From: Desulfonatronum sp. SC1
Lineage (GTDB): Bacteria; Desulfobacterota; Desulfovibrionia; Desulfovibrionales; Desulfonatronaceae
Reading direction: 5' to 3'
NCBI RefSeq assembly: GCF_003046795.1
Contig: NZ_PZKN01000006.1
Coordinates: 62,001-126,000, forward strand
Length of the DNA: 64,000 nt
Below the pieces are notes generated by a model. It was given only the letters and a program-made list of their open reading frames with translations. It did not search any database and was not told the DNA's origin. Positions within the stretch are counted from its first letter, which is position 1. Every line of letters begins with the position of its first letter. A program made the position numbers and the translations under genes. Shown here piece after piece: positions 15,450 through 23,068 of the stretch.

Positions 15450-16556
15450 TCACTTGTCCAGGGACAATCCTTTCGGGAGCCTGGGGAGCGACGGATTTGT
15501 CTTGCGGTTAGCGGCGCGGATTTTTACCAGCTCGCCGACAATACTCAGGGCGATTTCCGCCGGGGTTTCGGCGTCGATGTCCAGGCCCACGGGGCAGTGG
15601 ACACTGGAGAGGTCCGTGTCGGCGAATCCTTGTCGTCGCAGGGCCGTGTAGATGGCGTCGCGCTTGCGGCGGCTGCCGATCATGCCGATGTAGGCGGCGT
15701 TGGTGCGCAGGGCCTGGGCCAGGATGTCCATGTCGTGCTTGTGGCCCCTGGTGAGGATCACGACATAGCTGTTTTCGGAGATTCGGCTCGGGTCCAGGGC
15801 CATGTTTTCCGGAACGTGGATGGCCTCGGCCCTGGGAAAGCGCTCTGCATTGGCGAACTCGGCTCGGTCGTCGGAGACCTCCACGCGGAAGTCCACGTGG
15901 TGCGCCAGGGCCGCTACCTCCTTGGAAACATGGCCCGCGCCGAACAAATGCAGGGTTTCCTTGCCCAGGATCGGCTCGATCACCGCACGGAAGCCGCCCA
16001 CGGGAAAGAGCGTTGGGCAGCATCCAGAGCGGGCGGCTTCCAGGAGCGACGTCAGCTCCTCTGCGTTGTCCGGGCGTTGGGGGTGGAAGTCGAAACCCGA
16101 GGCGGAACGCCGGGCCAGGAGGTGTTCGGTGTGCAGCCCGCCCCCGCCGTCGGCGTCTTCCCGGAGCAGGGTGACCAGGTGCGGTTCCTCGCCGGTTTCC
16201 TGAAAGCGGCGCAGGGTTCGCAGCAGGTCGATGGTTGATGGCAGCGGCCGCAGCGGTTCCACCAGCACATCCAGCACACCGCCGCAGATCATGTCCATTT
16301 CCGCGGCGTCCTTGCCGGTCAGGGCAAAGCGTCGCAGCCGACCCTGACCGTGGCCAAGTGTTTCCAGCCCGACCCGGATGACCTCGGCCTCCAGGCGTCC
16401 TCCGCCAATGGTTCCCAGGATAGCGCCGTCCGGAAGCACGACCATTCGCGTGCCCGGCGTGCGCGGCGCGGAGCCGGACAGGCTGACGATGGTGGCCAAG
16501 GCCACGGATTGTCCGGCCTCCAGCAGGAGCAAGATTTCATTTTCCAGTCGGTTCAT
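15450..16556 (-). CDS. XdhC/CoxI family molybdoenzyme maturation factor
   Basis: 368 residues. The N-terminal XdhC domain (ALATIVSLSGSAPRTPGTRMVV, IGGGRLEAEVI, and CGGVLDVLVEPL with the conserved CGG) is followed by a Rossmann domain (LHLFGAGHVSKEVAALA, SDDRAEFAN, VVILTRGHKHDMDIL, IGMIGSRRKRDAI). XdhC binds molybdenum cofactor and sulfurates and inserts it into xanthine dehydrogenase-type enzymes such as aldehyde oxidoreductase. No such enzyme is encoded here, so it probably serves one elsewhere. AGGAGA precedes the ATG at 16556. It belongs functionally with the nucleotidyltransferase-HD gene at 1935. Confidence 0.88.
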   Translation of the reverse strand: MNRLENEILLLLEAGQSVALATIVSLSGSAPRTPGTRMVVLPDGAILGTIGGGRLEAEVIRVGLETLGHGQGRLRRFALTGKDAAEMDMICGGVLDVLVEPLRPLPSTIDLLRTLRRFQETGEEPHLVTLLREDADGGGGLHTEHLLARRSASGFDFHPQRPDNAEELTSLLEAARSGCCPTLFPVGGFRAVIEPILGKETLHLFGAGHVSKEVAALAHHVDFRVEVSDDRAEFANAERFPRAEAIHVPENMALDPSRISENSYVVILTRGHKHDMDILAQALRTNAAYIGMIGSRRKRDAIYTALRRQGFADTDLSSVHCPVGLDIDAETPAEIALSIVGELVKIRAANRKTNPSLPRLPKGLSLDK

Positions 16557-17167
16557 GGTTCTCCTCATGGTTGACCGCGTTGTTCAAGGCGTAGCAGGGC
16601 GCGCTTCATCGGTCCGTGTCGGCGCAGTCGTCGTCCATGGTGAAGGGCAAGGCGGCTCATTGTTCCTTGGATACGGGTGCGGCTGGCTGCTGGGCGTCAA
16701 GAATTGGCGCTTGAAGATTGTTTTGCAGTCCATATTGCCCCCTGTACAAGGCAAAAATGCATTCAAATTGCCTCCCGCGCAAGGTAATGTTTCAGCTTTT
16801 GTTCAAAACATCCGGAGCCGAAAGGCAAGGAAAGCGTGAAAACGAGGGATGTTGTTGTGATTGCAACTGTCTATAATTCCATGAAAAATCTGGTATGGTC
16901 CAAAAAAGTGGGGCATATGCGTATGGAGAGCGAAGCTGTCGGAGGATTCCTGTTGATATTATGCTAATTATAGCATACATGATTCTTTCGGAAGAACTCT
17001 CCGCATTGGTATCGAGTTCCCGGCAAAGGTACATAATTGTAGAGGATGCAAACTGCAATAATGTAGAAAATTTTGAAGCTAGAAAAATATTTGCAAGGAT
17101 TCTAGGTTGTTGTGTTTGGCACGCATGATGCTTCCTCCAAGGCAAAACAACGAGCAGGAGGGATGTC
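16557..17167. other. Long AT-rich intergenic region upstream of modBAC copy 2
   Basis: About 610 bases without a convincing gene. It holds a TATAAT box at 16872-16877, an inverted repeat at 16960-16977, and markedly lower GC than the neighbours from about 16840 on. Short open frames here (for instance 77 codons from 16895) lack a ribosome-binding site and any recognisable sequence. It should contain the promoter of the small membrane gene and modBAC. Confidence 0.4.
16960..16977. promoter_or_regulatory. Inverted repeat, candidate operator of modBAC copy 2
   Basis: TATGCT-AATTAT-AGCATA, a perfect 6-bp dyad with a 6-base centre, lying 190 bases before the small membrane gene and about 85 bases after the TATAAT box. 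Half-site spacing is compatible with a dimeric winged-helix regulator. It does not match the palindrome at 4718, so the two mod operons may answer to different proteins. Confidence 0.4.
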
Positions 17168-17464
17168 ATGGGTATTTTTTTGGGAATTTGTCTCGTGGCC
17201 ATGGTTTTTGTGGTTTGTGAAAAATTGGTGGGCAATTCCTTGTATGTCTTTTCCGACGGAGTGGATGGGGAAGCTTCGTGCAGCTTGTCCCGAATTCCGG
17301 CAGGGGAAGCGGCCACCAAAGGCCTGCCTTTGTTCCTGGCAGGTATCGGTCTGCCACTGACCCTGGCCAGTCCTTTCGGCGGGTTCCTTTGTCTGCTGGT
17401 TGCGGCGTTTTTTTGGGGAATAGGCAAGACAACCGGAATCCGAACATGGCCGGACAATGACTGA
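17168..17464 (+). CDS. Small membrane protein of unknown function, Mo-island family (copy 2)
   Basis: 98 residues, homologous to 10095-10370: helix 1 GIFLGICLVAMVFVVCE, polar loop, then GEAATKGLPLFLAGIGLPLTLA and GGFLCLLVAAFFWGIG. The C-terminus carries a short polar tail absent from copy 1. Its last eight bases overlap the modB start, so it is translationally coupled to modBAC and behaves as the first gene of a four-gene operon. An accessory membrane subunit or regulator of the transporter is a reasonable hypothesis; no family is known to me. AGGAGGG precedes the ATG. Confidence 0.75.
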   Translation: MGIFLGICLVAMVFVVCEKLVGNSLYVFSDGVDGEASCSLSRIPAGEAATKGLPLFLAGIGLPLTLASPFGGFLCLLVAAFFWGIGKTTGIRTWPDND

Positions 17465-18134
17465 CGGCTCGTTTTTCTTCCCCCTGCAACTCACCCTGCG
17501 CGTAGCCTCCCTGGCCACGCTCTTCGCCCTGATCTTCGGGGTATTGTTGGCCTGGGTCATTCATCGGTTTCGTTTTCCCGGTCGGAACATGCTCGATGCC
17601 GTGTTGACCCTGCCCATGGTCCTGCCGCCCACGGTGCTGGGGTATTATTTGATCGTGCTGATAGGGCGAAACGGTGTGATCGGCGGTTGGCTGGAGTCGA
17701 CCTTTGGGATCACCTTGATGTTCACGTGGCAGGGGGCGGTGGTTGCCGCTTCCGTGGTGGCTTTTCCCCTGGTTTTCAAGTCGGCCACAGCCGCGTTGGA
17801 GGGGGTTGGGGAAAAGTACGAAAACGCGGCCCGCACCCTGGGTTGCGGCGAATGGCAAATCTTCTTGCGTGTCTTGTTGCCCATGGCCGTGCGCGGGATC
17901 GCAGCCGGGACCATGCTGGCATTTGCCCGGGCCATGGGCGAGTTCGGGGCCACCCTGATGGTTGCCGGCAACCTGCCCGGTCGAACCCAGACCATGCCTT
18001 TGGCCGTGTACAGCGCCGTGCAGACCGGGAACCAGGACCTAGCCAACATGCTGGTGTTCGTCTTGTCCGCCGCCTGCGTGGTGATTTTATGGATTACGGG
18101 CGCTTTGCTCAAACCCAAATGGGAGGAAAGGTAA
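17457..18134 (+). CDS. modB: Molybdate/tungstate ABC transporter permease ModB (copy 2)
   Basis: 225 residues, closely similar to the 4805-5473 permease throughout (FPLQLTLRVASLATLFALIF, LPPTVLGYYLIV, ENAARTLGCGEWQIF, GEFGATLMVAGNLPGRTQT). It overlaps the preceding small membrane gene by eight bases and the following modA by one base (TAATG). Two such operons could separate molybdate from tungstate or high from low affinity uptake; the permease sequence does not tell which. Confidence 0.93.
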   Translation: MTDGSFFFPLQLTLRVASLATLFALIFGVLLAWVIHRFRFPGRNMLDAVLTLPMVLPPTVLGYYLIVLIGRNGVIGGWLESTFGITLMFTWQGAVVAASVVAFPLVFKSATAALEGVGEKYENAARTLGCGEWQIFLRVLLPMAVRGIAAGTMLAFARAMGEFGATLMVAGNLPGRTQTMPLAVYSAVQTGNQDLANMLVFVLSAACVVILWITGALLKPKWEER

Positions 18135-18892
18135 TGAAACGGATTGCCGCCGCTCTGCTGTGTGGTGTCATGGTTCTTGCCTCGGTCGTGCCGGCCGCCG
18201 CTCAGGTGGTGATCGTGTCCGCGGCGGCCTCGCTGATGGATGCCTTCAATGTGATCAAGAAAGATTTTGAAAAGGAACACCCTGGAGCTCGATTGGTCTT
18301 CAACTTCGGAGCCTCCGGGGCGCTCTACCGGCAGATTGAACAGGGCGCGCCCGTGGACGTGTTCGCCTCCGCGGACATGCGCTGGATGGACGAGGCCGTC
18401 CGGATCGGGCGAGTCGAAGCGACGGAATCCAACGTCTTTGCGCGAAATTGGATCGTCCTGGCCGTGCCAAAAAACAATCCCGCCGGGGTCTCGACCTTGA
18501 AAGACCTGGAGAACGCTGGTGTTCGTCGGATCGGAGTGGTTACGCCGGACACCAGTCCGGCGGGAAACTACGCCAGGCAGTCGCTGAAGGACCTGGAACT
18601 CTGGGAAGTTCTGGAATCCAAGTATATCTTCGCGGAAACCGTGACTCAACTGTTGAGCTATTTGCGGCTCGGCGAGATGGATGCCGGGTTCTTTTTCGCC
18701 TCGGACGCAGTCCGGGGGGCGGACAGCGTGGCCGTGGTCATGGAAATGCCCATGAGGGAACCAGCCCTGTATTCCATTGCTCCGCTCTCCGACACCAAAC
18801 ATCCGGACCTGGCCCAAGCCTTCGTGCGTTTCATCCTGTCCGAGAAGGGACAAGCCGTTCTTTCCGGGTATGGATTCAGGAAAGCGGAATAA
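18134..18892 (+). CDS. modA: Molybdate-binding periplasmic protein ModA (copy 2)
   Basis: 252 residues. Signal peptide MKRIAAALLCGVMVLASVV ending AAAQ, then VSAAASLMDAFNVIKKDF and GASGALYRQIEQGAPVDVFASAD. It is clearly less similar to copy 1 than the permeases are to each other, for example IVSAAASLMDAF and AGFFFASDAVRGADS against GLMYATDAAQGGE, which would fit different oxyanion preference. The start is fixed by overlap with modB and by GGAGGAAAG. Confidence 0.93.
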   Translation: MKRIAAALLCGVMVLASVVPAAAQVVIVSAAASLMDAFNVIKKDFEKEHPGARLVFNFGASGALYRQIEQGAPVDVFASADMRWMDEAVRIGRVEATESNVFARNWIVLAVPKNNPAGVSTLKDLENAGVRRIGVVTPDTSPAGNYARQSLKDLELWEVLESKYIFAETVTQLLSYLRLGEMDAGFFFASDAVRGADSVAVVMEMPMREPALYSIAPLSDTKHPDLAQAFVRFILSEKGQAVLSGYGFRKAE

Positions 18893-18894
18893 CA

Positions 18895-19677
18895 ATGCTT
18901 CTGCGGTGCGACATCACGACAAGCTTCACCGGTGATACGAGCGGCTTTGAACTGGATGCATCGTTCCAGGCATCTGCCGCGTCCATCGTTCTCTTCGGGC
19001 CGTCCGGCTCCGGAAAAACGCTGACACTGATGACCCTGGCGGGACTGCTGACCCCCCGGGCCGGGCATGTCTCGGTCCGGGGGGTCACGTTTTATGACTC
19101 CCAGGCAAGGGTGAACGTGCCTGCCAGAAAGCGCAACGTCGGCGTCGTGTTCCAGGACTATGCCCTGTTTCCGCATCTGACTGTCCGGGAAAACGTGGCC
19201 TTTGGCCTGAAGCGGCCTTTTCGACCGCTCGACACGGAACAGCGGCGCAACGTGGGGGAACTGCTGGAATTGTTCGGCATCGCCGCTCTTGCCGGACAAC
19301 GTCCCTATCAACTGTCCGGGGGGCAGCGCCAGCGCACGGCTTTGGCCAGGGCCCTGGCTCCAAAACCGCGACTGTTGCTTCTGGATGAGCCGTTCACGGC
19401 CCTGGATCAACCCTTGCGGATGATAATGCGCGAGGAACTGGCCCAAATCCAGAAACGGTTCGACGTGCCCATGGTCATGGTCACCCACGATCTGGCCGAC
19501 GTGGAGGTCTTTGCCCAAACCCTGGTGGCTTTTGGTCACGGGCGGGTGCTGGAGGTGCTGGACTACCAGGAGCGCCGCTCCGGAGGCGAATGCGCCGAGC
19601 ATATTCTTACGCCGTTGTTTGAAGCGGCCAACGGCAATGGATTCGGAGCAGGGAAAGGAGGCAGGCGTTCGGGGTAA
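18895..19677 (+). CDS. modC: Molybdate ABC transporter ATPase ModC, short form without TOBE (copy 2)
   Basis: 260 residues: Walker A GPSGSGKT, Q-loop VFQDYALFPHL, signature LSGGQRQRTALARAL, Walker B LLLLDEPF, switch HDLADVEVF. Like copy 1 it lacks the C-terminal Mop/TOBE domain. The end shows a variable Gly-rich tail (NGNGFGAGKGGRRSG). It starts two bases after the modA stop and closes the operon. Confidence 0.92.
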   Translation: MLLRCDITTSFTGDTSGFELDASFQASAASIVLFGPSGSGKTLTLMTLAGLLTPRAGHVSVRGVTFYDSQARVNVPARKRNVGVVFQDYALFPHLTVRENVAFGLKRPFRPLDTEQRRNVGELLELFGIAALAGQRPYQLSGGQRQRTALARALAPKPRLLLLDEPFTALDQPLRMIMREELAQIQKRFDVPMVMVTHDLADVEVFAQTLVAFGHGRVLEVLDYQERRSGGECAEHILTPLFEAANGNGFGAGKGGRRSG

Positions 19678-19860
19678 ATCAATGCGGTTTCCAGGACGCA
19701 ACATGAAAGGTTTGGAGGACTGTCGGTATCCGATAATATCTTCCCGAGAGGGAAGAAATCATTGAATTGAGCGATCAGAGCAGCTATTTCATCCCGAGCG
19801 GGAAGAACATGCACTTCGCGGAGGATCATCGTCACCATTCCTGGGCCAGGAGGAAAGGCC
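19678..19860. other. Intergenic region with two short GGGAA-type dyads
   Basis: About 180 bases. It contains TTCCCGAGAGGGAA near 19740 and TCCCGAGCGGGA near 19790, two similar small hairpins without a following T run. A 99-codon minus-strand frame overlaps here but lacks support. Confidence 0.25.
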
Positions 19861-20082
19861 ATGCCGCACCGGATTACCAGCGCCGTGGACCTCGGGCAGA
19901 TCGCGGCTCAGAAGCGAAAGTTGGACGGACTGACCCAGGCTGATCTGGCCGGGTATTGCGAGGTTGGGCCAAGATTTGTCCGGGAGTTGGAACGAGGCAA
20001 GCCCACCGTGCGACTGGACTAGGCCTTACAAGTTCTTGAGGGATTGGGATTGGAACTGGTCGTCAAGGCCAGGGGAGAATAG
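19861..20082 (+). pseudogene. HipB-like HTH antitoxin interrupted by a nonsense codon
   Basis: Translation gives a clear XRE/HipB protein: ITSAVDLGQIAAQKRKLDGL, TQADLAGYCEVGPRFVRELERGKPTVRLD, then TAG at 20020-20022 where relatives have Lys, and in the same frame ALQVLEGLGLELVVKARGE followed by the true stop. A single A-to-T change explains the nonsense codon. The truncated 53-residue product still contains most of the HTH and could bind DNA. Confidence 0.75.
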
Positions 20083-20280
20083 GTATGTTTGTTGCGCGAA
20101 TGCAGTGCGACACCGGCCAAGGATGTCATGCTGCTGGCGAGGTGGTGCCTTGCCAACACGCTGCTGGGCAACGCCGACGGCCACGCCAAGACCCTGTCCC
20201 TGCTCTACGCCCAGGGCAGGGCCCCACGGTTGGCGCCGTATACTTGCGAGCCAAGAGCGGACTTGACCCCTCTCTCGTAA
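20083..20280 (+). pseudogene. HipA kinase fragment
   Basis: In the frame of 20089 the sequence AKDVMLLARWCLANTLLGN, then ADGHAKTLSLLY and GRAPRLAP matches the catalytic core of HipA toxins (GNxDxHAKN), with Thr replacing the usual Asn. Both the N-terminal subdomain and everything after the LAP-x-YD region are missing. Together with the broken hipB this is the wreck of a type II toxin-antitoxin pair. Confidence 0.7.
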
Positions 20281-20303
20281 AATAAGCCAAATGAGGAGAA
20301 CAT

Positions 20304-21491
20304 ATGGCGCTATTTGATCTATGGAAGAATTCGCCGGATCAACTTCGTGACAAGCAAATACACCAGCTTATCGCCTTTTCGGGTGCCGGAAAGCTGAGGG
20401 ACGGTAGTCCCTGCTCCGATGAACTGAGGGCGTTTCTTTCAATGGTTCCGTCGAGCGCCCTTGCTGCCTATGCCGATCAATGCCTTTCGGATACCTTCAC
20501 GGATTCAGGGCTTGCTTTGCAAGACGTCGTGAACGAAATTGGGTCTCGGCTTGGCGCTGAGGTTATTCCTGGAAGGTACAGGGGAAAGGCTAAAGAGATC
20601 GGCTTTGATGGACTCTGGATATTTCCCAATGGTCAATCCATTGTTGTTGAGGTTAAGACCACAGACGCCTATCGAATTGACCTCAATGTTGTAGCTGGGT
20701 ACCAACGAGAGCTCGTAGACGCTGGAAGGATCGAAGACGATGCCTCTTCAATTCTTCTCGTGGTTGGCCGCCAGGACACCGGCGACCTTGAAGCTCAAAT
20801 TCGCGGATCACGCTTCGCATGGGATATTCGCATCATCAGTGTTGATGCGCTCAACCGCTTAGTCGCCACAAAAGAAGAAGTGGAAGATCCCGTCATAATC
20901 GATCGGATTCACAGCATCCTCATTCCACGCGAGTTCACGAGGCTCGATGAGATTGCGAACATTCTATTCTCTGCTGCAGAGGACATAAAGCAAGAAGCTT
21001 CCCCTGCGGAAGACGCAGAGCAGGAAATAGATGCCGAGCAATCTAAAGAGCCGAAGTTCAAGCCAGTGGCCTTTCACGAAGCTTGTGCCGCTCGTTTGGA
21101 AAAATATCTGGGGGAGAGCCTCATCAAAAGGTCCCGAGCAAGCTACCATTCGGTAGACAAGTCTATTCGGGTCAACTGTGCGGTCTCAAAAGAGCATGAT
21201 CCTGAGAAAAATCCAAACTACTGGTATGCATTTCACCCGCATCAGAGAGATTATCTCAGCGAAGGCGTGAATTCTTTTGTAGTATTCGGGTGCGGGAGCA
21301 GCAAACGAGTGCTTGTCATTCCTTTCAACGATTTCATAAAATGGCTGGACGGAACATGGACTACTGAAAAAGAAGACAGGTATTACTGGCATGTGGTCAT
21401 TGATCGAAATGGCGATAAGTATTCCCTAAGAAGGCGTAAAGGACTCGATTGCATTGACCTCACAATGTACTTATTACCAGCTGAAGTGTAA
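20304..21491 (+). CDS. PD-(D/E)XK nuclease-like protein of unknown function
   Basis: 395 residues, soluble. The region about 100-200 looks like a restriction-endonuclease fold: IGFDGLWIFPNGQSIVVEVKTTDAYRI in outline gives D...EVK, followed by a strand ILLVVGRQDTGDLEAQIRG. An acidic, low-complexity linker (EDAEQEIDAEQSKEP, about 235-250) leads to a C-terminal domain of about 140 residues rich in Trp and Tyr (NPNYWYAFHPHQRDYLSEG) that may recognise a ligand or DNA. GC is visibly lower than in the mod genes, and it follows a broken toxin-antitoxin locus, consistent with horizontal acquisition. A defence or DNA-processing role is inference. GAGGAG precedes the ATG. Confidence 0.65.
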   Translation: MALFDLWKNSPDQLRDKQIHQLIAFSGAGKLRDGSPCSDELRAFLSMVPSSALAAYADQCLSDTFTDSGLALQDVVNEIGSRLGAEVIPGRYRGKAKEIGFDGLWIFPNGQSIVVEVKTTDAYRIDLNVVAGYQRELVDAGRIEDDASSILLVVGRQDTGDLEAQIRGSRFAWDIRIISVDALNRLVATKEEVEDPVIIDRIHSILIPREFTRLDEIANILFSAAEDIKQEASPAEDAEQEIDAEQSKEPKFKPVAFHEACAARLEKYLGESLIKRSRASYHSVDKSIRVNCAVSKEHDPEKNPNYWYAFHPHQRDYLSEGVNSFVVFGCGSSKRVLVIPFNDFIKWLDGTWTTEKEDRYYWHVVIDRNGDKYSLRRRKGLDCIDLTMYLLPAEV

Positions 21492-21707
21492 CAAGTAGTT
21501 GCAGGTAGTGCTTGACCTAATGCGTACCCGTTCTGCCGCAAGTATACACATCGCGTCAAACGTGCCTTAACCACGGCGTTCGCCAGCGCGATCACCATTT
21601 CTAAAAAAAGATGTGGGAGAGAAAATCCTAGAATTATTCCTCATCCCTGCTTTCCGGATGATTTTTCCTGGGAAGAAAATTCACTAACTGGTCCCTGTAC
21701 GCTCAAA
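21492..21707. other. Intergenic region with remnant of the small membrane gene
   Basis: About 215 bases. At 21662-21691 TTTTTCCTGGGAAGAA and following bases match the last nine codons of the small membrane gene at 10341-10370 (F-F-L-G-R-x-F-x-N) with the stop changed to TGG and an in-frame TGA before it. The spacer to the regulator ATG is also conserved. This is the scar of a duplicated small-membrane/regulator unit. Confidence 0.6.
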
Positions 21708-22781
21708 ATGCACACCATCCCCGATAAAGACTCCGCGACCCGGCGTTCGCCGGGCGCTTCGTTTTCCGTTCCACCCTCGGCCAAGGTTCTCGACTCCGTC
21801 CAACTGGCGGAACTGGAGCGGACGTTTCGCGCCTGGGCAACGGACTCCCCAAGGCGGGATGTTCGATGGTCCAGGCAGCGCATCCTTTTAATCTTTCTTT
21901 TGATCCGCCATACAGGTGCCAAGCTGAACGAAATATTGGACCTCAAGGCGGGGGACATTGATCTGGAGAGGCGGGTCGTCACTCTGGCCGGTGAAGACAT
22001 GGAAAAGGCCAGAACCGTGGAAATCCCCGACGACTTGGCTGAAGAGCTGCGCACGGCCTTAAAAAAGGGTTCGCACGCTCCGGATGAGGCCCTTTTCCGG
22101 ATTGATCCGGCCCATGTCCGACGCAAGTTCTACGAGCAGGCCGAGGCCTGCGGATTGCCCCGTGAGTTCGGCAATCCCAGTACGCTGCGTCGTTCGCGCT
22201 CCGTGGAACTACTGCGCGGTAATCTGCCTCTTCATGTTGTCCAGAGGCTGCTCGGCCATTCCACGCCCAACCTCACCGCCGCGCATCTGGATGTTTCCGA
22301 GGAGGACGTCCACCATGCCGCCAGGCAGTACGTGGACCGGGAGAGCCGCCGACGTACCAGCGCCCGGAATATTTTTTTCGGCAAGATCACGGAAATCGTC
22401 ACCGGAGACATTCAGTCCGAGGTGACGCTGTTGACTCTGGGCGGGCTGAACGTCGTTTCGGTGATCACCAACGCCAGTCTACGTCGAATGCGGCTGAAGG
22501 TCGGGATGTTCGTGACCGCGGAAATCAAGGCGCCTTGGGTGCTTCTCGCCGGTCCCGAGGGGGCGGACCAAAGCAGCGCGGAGAACCGCCTGCCGGCCAC
22601 GGTGGTTGAAATCAGCACCGGCAAGGTCAATACGGAAGTGCTGTTACGCCTCGCGGACGGCACGGAAATCTGCTCCGTGGCGACCACCGCCAGCTGCCGC
22701 CGCCTGGGCCTGCATCCAGGAGACCAGGCTTGGGTGCTCTTCGGGGCGTATAGTGTTATCCTCAATCATGAAGCATGCTGA
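21708..22781 (+). CDS. TunR-like regulator: dead tyrosine-recombinase fold plus two Mop domains (copy 3)
   Basis: 357 residues, nearly identical in long stretches to the 10387-11454 protein (KVLDSVQLAELERTFRAWATD; ACGLPREFGNPSTLRRSRS). The same catalytic substitutions are present: Lys for the first Arg, Ser for the His of HxxR, His for the nucleophile Tyr. Differences concentrate in the N-terminus and the second Mop domain (STGKVNTEVLLRLADG), so the paralogues may bind similar DNA but respond to different oxyanion levels. It has no adjacent transport gene; downstream lies a truncated TauE/SafE permease. Confidence 0.8.
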   Translation: MHTIPDKDSATRRSPGASFSVPPSAKVLDSVQLAELERTFRAWATDSPRRDVRWSRQRILLIFLLIRHTGAKLNEILDLKAGDIDLERRVVTLAGEDMEKARTVEIPDDLAEELRTALKKGSHAPDEALFRIDPAHVRRKFYEQAEACGLPREFGNPSTLRRSRSVELLRGNLPLHVVQRLLGHSTPNLTAAHLDVSEEDVHHAARQYVDRESRRRTSARNIFFGKITEIVTGDIQSEVTLLTLGGLNVVSVITNASLRRMRLKVGMFVTAEIKAPWVLLAGPEGADQSSAENRLPATVVEISTGKVNTEVLLRLADGTEICSVATTASCRRLGLHPGDQAWVLFGAYSVILNHEAC

Positions 22782-22803
22782 ACAGCATGAATCGGGTCCG
22801 GGA

Positions 22804-23037
22804 TTATGGCGCTGACGGCCCTTCCGGATGAAGCGGTAGACCCCGTTGGGAATGGTCACGATGTTGCAGGTGGTTGGTGCTGACCGCCGGGGTGACGAAG
22901 CCCAGCACGCTCATCTGAAAGGGCAGCAACAGGTTCGCTCCGGATACGCCGCCCATTGGGCAGACGAAGGCCACGGCAAAACCGGCGACAAAAGGTATCC
23001 ACGGGGCCACTTCGATTCCGGAGACGGGGAAGAGCAT
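22804..23037 (-). pseudogene. Truncated, frameshifted TauE/SafE (DUF81) permease N-terminus
   Basis: From ATG 23037 (strong AGGAGGT upstream) the frame reads MLFPVSGIEVAPWIPFVAGF, then a VAFVCPMGGVSGANLLLPFQ stretch and VLGFVTPAVSTNHL, typical of TauE/SafE sulfite/organosulfonate exporters. Near 22868 a two-base deletion shifts the frame; the other frame continues NIVTIPNGVYRFIRKGR. Homology stops about 20 bases from the regulator end, so roughly three quarters of the gene is gone. The breakpoint fits the insertion of the duplicated regulator. Confidence 0.75.
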
Positions 23038-23068
23038 GAGGGAAACCTCCTGGCTTGAGGACGCGGAT

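Noticed and set aside
15370-15450. CTGCCTGC short repeats as a CRISPR or microsatellite
   Set aside because: Units are imperfect, few, and without regular spacers.
16895-17128. 77-codon open frame in the AT-rich gap
   Set aside because: No ribosome-binding site, unusual composition and no recognisable homology; more likely regulatory DNA.
19563-19862. 99-codon minus-strand frame overlapping modC copy 2
   Set aside because: Mostly antisense to modC and lacking a ribosome-binding site.
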